From NCBI GenBank assembly GCA_964654015.1, contig CAZZHQ010000144.1, positions 1 to 5,908 on the forward strand: a DNA stretch of 5,908 nucleotides, given 5' to 3'. Each line of letters begins with the position of its first letter. The stretch's first letter is position 1. Shown here one piece after another: positions 4,747 to 5,908 of the stretch. Made by a program: the position numbers and the translations under genes. The stretch comes from JAUUZT01 sp964654015 (GTDB taxonomy: Bacteria > Chloroflexota > Dehalococcoidia > GIF9 > AB-539-J10). A model generated the notes under the pieces. It saw only the letters and a list, made by a program, of their open reading frames with translations. It made no database searches and was not told where the DNA came from.

Positions 4747-5457
4747 TCATGAACTATCCTTCTCCCATAGCTTGCCATACCACTCACGATGCTCCTTGCC
4801 AGATACCTTTCGGTACTTAGCCGTTGTGTTAAAGCTCTGATGCCTCAGGTGCTCTTGAAGCATTCGCAGTCCGTCTCCTGAATCGTTTAATTTGACTGCC
4901 ATGACGGCAAAGGCATCACGGAGCCGATGCGGGCTAACATTGTGTACCCTGCCGGTTTCGGGGTTTACCAGCTTAGGCAATCCCGCTTTTTCAGCGCACT
5001 CTTTCACAATCTGCCATGCACGATGGCGGTTAATGCCGAAGACTAAGGTCTTTCCATCTTTAACAACCGGACCACCACGTCGGACATATTCTTTGAGCAT
5101 CTTCAAGGTATTATCATCAATGGGCAGCACTCTCTGGCGACGACATTCCTGCTGCTCAGCTTGAGCCTTCCCGATCTTACTCTCGCACTTTGGGCAAAAA
5201 GTATGACTTCTGCCAAGTCTTTGCCCACACCCAGTGCACGACAGATTCACGCGGACTTTGAGGTGTTTGATAGTTAGAAGAGCCCGGCTGAAGTCTATGT
5301 CCTCTACAGTGAGGCACAGAGCTTCAGTAACTCGGCAGCCGAGATGGAATAGTGTCCGGATAAGCAGTTTGTCTCGCAGATTGGATGCTGCCTTCTCCAT
5401 CATAGCTACTTCATCAGGTTCAAGATATGCCTTCATCGCTCTAGCCCCGTTTCCCAC
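4747..5457 (-). CDS. Tyrosine recombinase, catalytic domain only, with an inserted zinc ribbon
   Basis: This site-specific recombinase should cut and rejoin DNA through a 3'-phosphotyrosine. The full catalytic set is visible (numbered from GTG 5457): Arg42 in GCRVTEAL, a hairpin lysine at 64 or 67, His177 and Arg180 in PHRLRDAF, His206 in LRHQSF and Tyr215 in TTAKYRKV, with His206 to Tyr215 at the usual nine residues. Between the first hairpin strand and RRQRVLPI lies CTGC (Cys74, Cys77) and CPKC (Cys88, Cys91), a four-cysteine zinc ribbon embedded in the catalytic domain. There is no N-terminal SAM-like core-binding domain: the frame opens four codons before the GTG, and the protein starts almost at the catalytic fold (MKAYLEPDEV). 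At 236 residues it is shorter than typical integrases of 300-400. GTG 5457 or ATG 5436 could be the start, neither with a strong ribosome binding site. It heads the minus-strand cluster and may serve an integrated element. XerC/D-type resolution is less likely given the missing domain. Confidence 0.85.
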   Translation of the reverse strand: MGNGARAMKAYLEPDEVAMMEKAASNLRDKLLIRTLFHLGCRVTEALCLTVEDIDFSRALLTIKHLKVRVNLSCTGCGQRLGRSHTFCPKCESKIGKAQAEQQECRRQRVLPIDDNTLKMLKEYVRRGGPVVKDGKTLVFGINRHRAWQIVKECAEKAGLPKLVNPETGRVHNVSPHRLRDAFAVMAVKLNDSGDGLRMLQEHLRHQSFNTTAKYRKVSGKEHREWYGKLWEKDSS

Positions 5458-5533
5458 ATCTTCGCCGGTTCACCGTCTGCTCTAGGCCTCCGATTATCAT
5501 TGCTGCTATCCTGGGCGTCAGCCTTGTTTCCAT
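5441..5533 (-). CDS. Possible 30-residue small ORF overlapping the recombinase start
   Basis: ATG 5533-5531 opens METRLTPRIAAM to NRRRCGKRG and stops with TAG at 5443-5441, inside the recombinase gene by 17 bases if that starts at GTG 5457. A weak AGGGAAG lies upstream at a usable distance. An overlapping short upstream frame like this could couple translation to a recombinase that otherwise lacks a good ribosome binding site. The frame is short and has no recognisable domain, so it may be noise. Confidence 0.25.
   Translation of the reverse strand: METRLTPRIAAMIIGGLEQTVNRRRCGKRG
5493..5521 (-). promoter_or_regulatory. Candidate promoter for the recombinase cluster
   Basis: Read on the minus strand, CTGACG (5521-5516, four of six matches) and GATAAT (5498-5493, five of six matches) are exactly 17 bases apart. 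Transcription would start near 5486, about 30 bases before the GTG at 5457. It overlaps the possible small ORF at 5533-5441, so if that ORF is real a promoter further upstream would be needed. Confidence 0.25.
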
Positions 5534-5578
5534 AGTGCTACTTCCCTGCTTCCAGCCTGAGAGAAAAGGAAAATAGGG

Positions 5579-5908
5579 GTGTATTGTGCTCATGTAAACA
5601 AGATAGTGCCAGCTTCCGAAAGTGCTAGCGAGACGCAGACTAACGGACAAAAGAGGCTCAAGGTAACCTGTGGAGCTAATACCAGCTATCTTGAGGGCTC
5701 GGCTTGGGTGGGTGATAAAACACCTCTTACCCTATGCGAAGTCAGGATAAGCCCTAACCGAACAGTCAAGCCGAACATCGGCGGACTGGAGTTATCGGAA
5801 GCCCTTAACAGGGTGTTACCCTTTACCGCTACCGATGACAATCGCCCTATACCCCAATGCGTCAACTTTGTAGCCAAAGAGGGTAAACTCACTCTGATTA
5901 GTGCCGAT
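5579..5908 (+). CDS. DnaN-like beta sliding clamp fragment with a shortened first domain (runs off the window)
   Basis: A 110-codon frame is open to the window edge. The part from residue 26 reads like the end of clamp domain I (RLKVTCGANTSYLEG, residues 26-40). The part from residue 68 reads like the start of domain II (GGLELSEALNRVLPFTATDD, then NRPIPQCVNFV, then GKLTLISAD), the classic sequence before the DG turn of bacterial beta clamps. Clamps ring DNA and hold the polymerase or other partners on it. Domain I normally has about 120 residues, but here only about 40 precede the junction, and a TGA at 5558-5560 closes the frame upstream. GTG 5579 is chosen because AAGGA (5566-5570) sits eight bases before it; the frame has no ATG. 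It is divergent from the recombinase. It may be a truncated clamp, a clamp-related accessory protein, or a gene whose 5' end was lost or frameshifted. Homology rests on the domain II start and is good; function is inference. Confidence 0.7.
   Translation, partial: MYCAHVNKIVPASESASETQTNGQKRLKVTCGANTSYLEGSAWVGDKTPLTLCEVRISPNRTVKPNIGGLELSEALNRVLPFTATDDNRPIPQCVNFVAKEGKLTLISAD

Noticed and set aside
4709..4750. 13-codon frame starting in an ATGA overlap with the recombinase stop
   Set aside because: It is too short and too featureless to call a gene; noted only as a possible coupling element for the TTG-started gene.
5686..5892. 68-residue minus-strand open frame at the right edge
   Set aside because: It is the shadow of the clamp-like gene on the plus strand, which carries recognisable domain II sequence.

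Overview
The window is a 5.9 kb stretch of bacterial DNA that looks accessory rather than core. It holds short regulators of the excisionase type, a secreted collagen-like surface protein, a lipoprotein, and a three-gene minus-strand cluster headed by a tyrosine recombinase. At the right edge there is the front of a sliding-clamp-like gene. The Shine-Dalgarno sites, sigma-70-type promoters and intrinsic terminators are canonical. The protein style resembles Chloroflexota (Dehalococcoidia-like) metagenome sequence, but that is an impression, not something the window proves. A 100-base N run shows that this is a scaffold, and its true gap length is unknown.

Left part (1-918): the 3' end of an unidentified gene (1-105) is followed by a predicted regulator that joins a Cro/C1-like HTH to a MerR/excisionase-like HTH (242-613). 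An 18-bp perfect palindrome covers the start of that gene. A convergent minus-strand gene (676-918) encodes a second, clearly paralogous MerR/excisionase-like HTH.

Middle (919-3383): a strong promoter (1085-1113) precedes a leader of about 310 bases that contains a structured element and a strong intrinsic terminator (1281-1306). The leader ends at a collagen-like secreted protein gene (1430-2684), whose Gly-X-Y tract is interrupted by the assembly gap. After a very strong terminator (2727-2770) and an extended -10 promoter comes a small lipoprotein with a beta-rich domain (2886-3383). Both are predicted cell-surface proteins. The leader suggests that the collagen-like protein is controlled by attenuation or a riboswitch, or that a small RNA is made from the leader.

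Right part (3451-5908): a minus-strand cluster runs tyrosine recombinase with an inserted zinc ribbon (5457-4747), winged-helix-like protein (4716-4183), then a coiled-coil protein (4123-3451) that is readable only after correcting two single-base frameshifts. Spacing is short and two of the three Shine-Dalgarno sites are strong, so an operon is likely. Divergent from the recombinase is a gene with the domain I/II junction of a DnaN-type beta clamp but apparently without most of domain I. The recombinase and the excisionase-like regulators suggest an integrated element, but no att sites or element ends could be identified.
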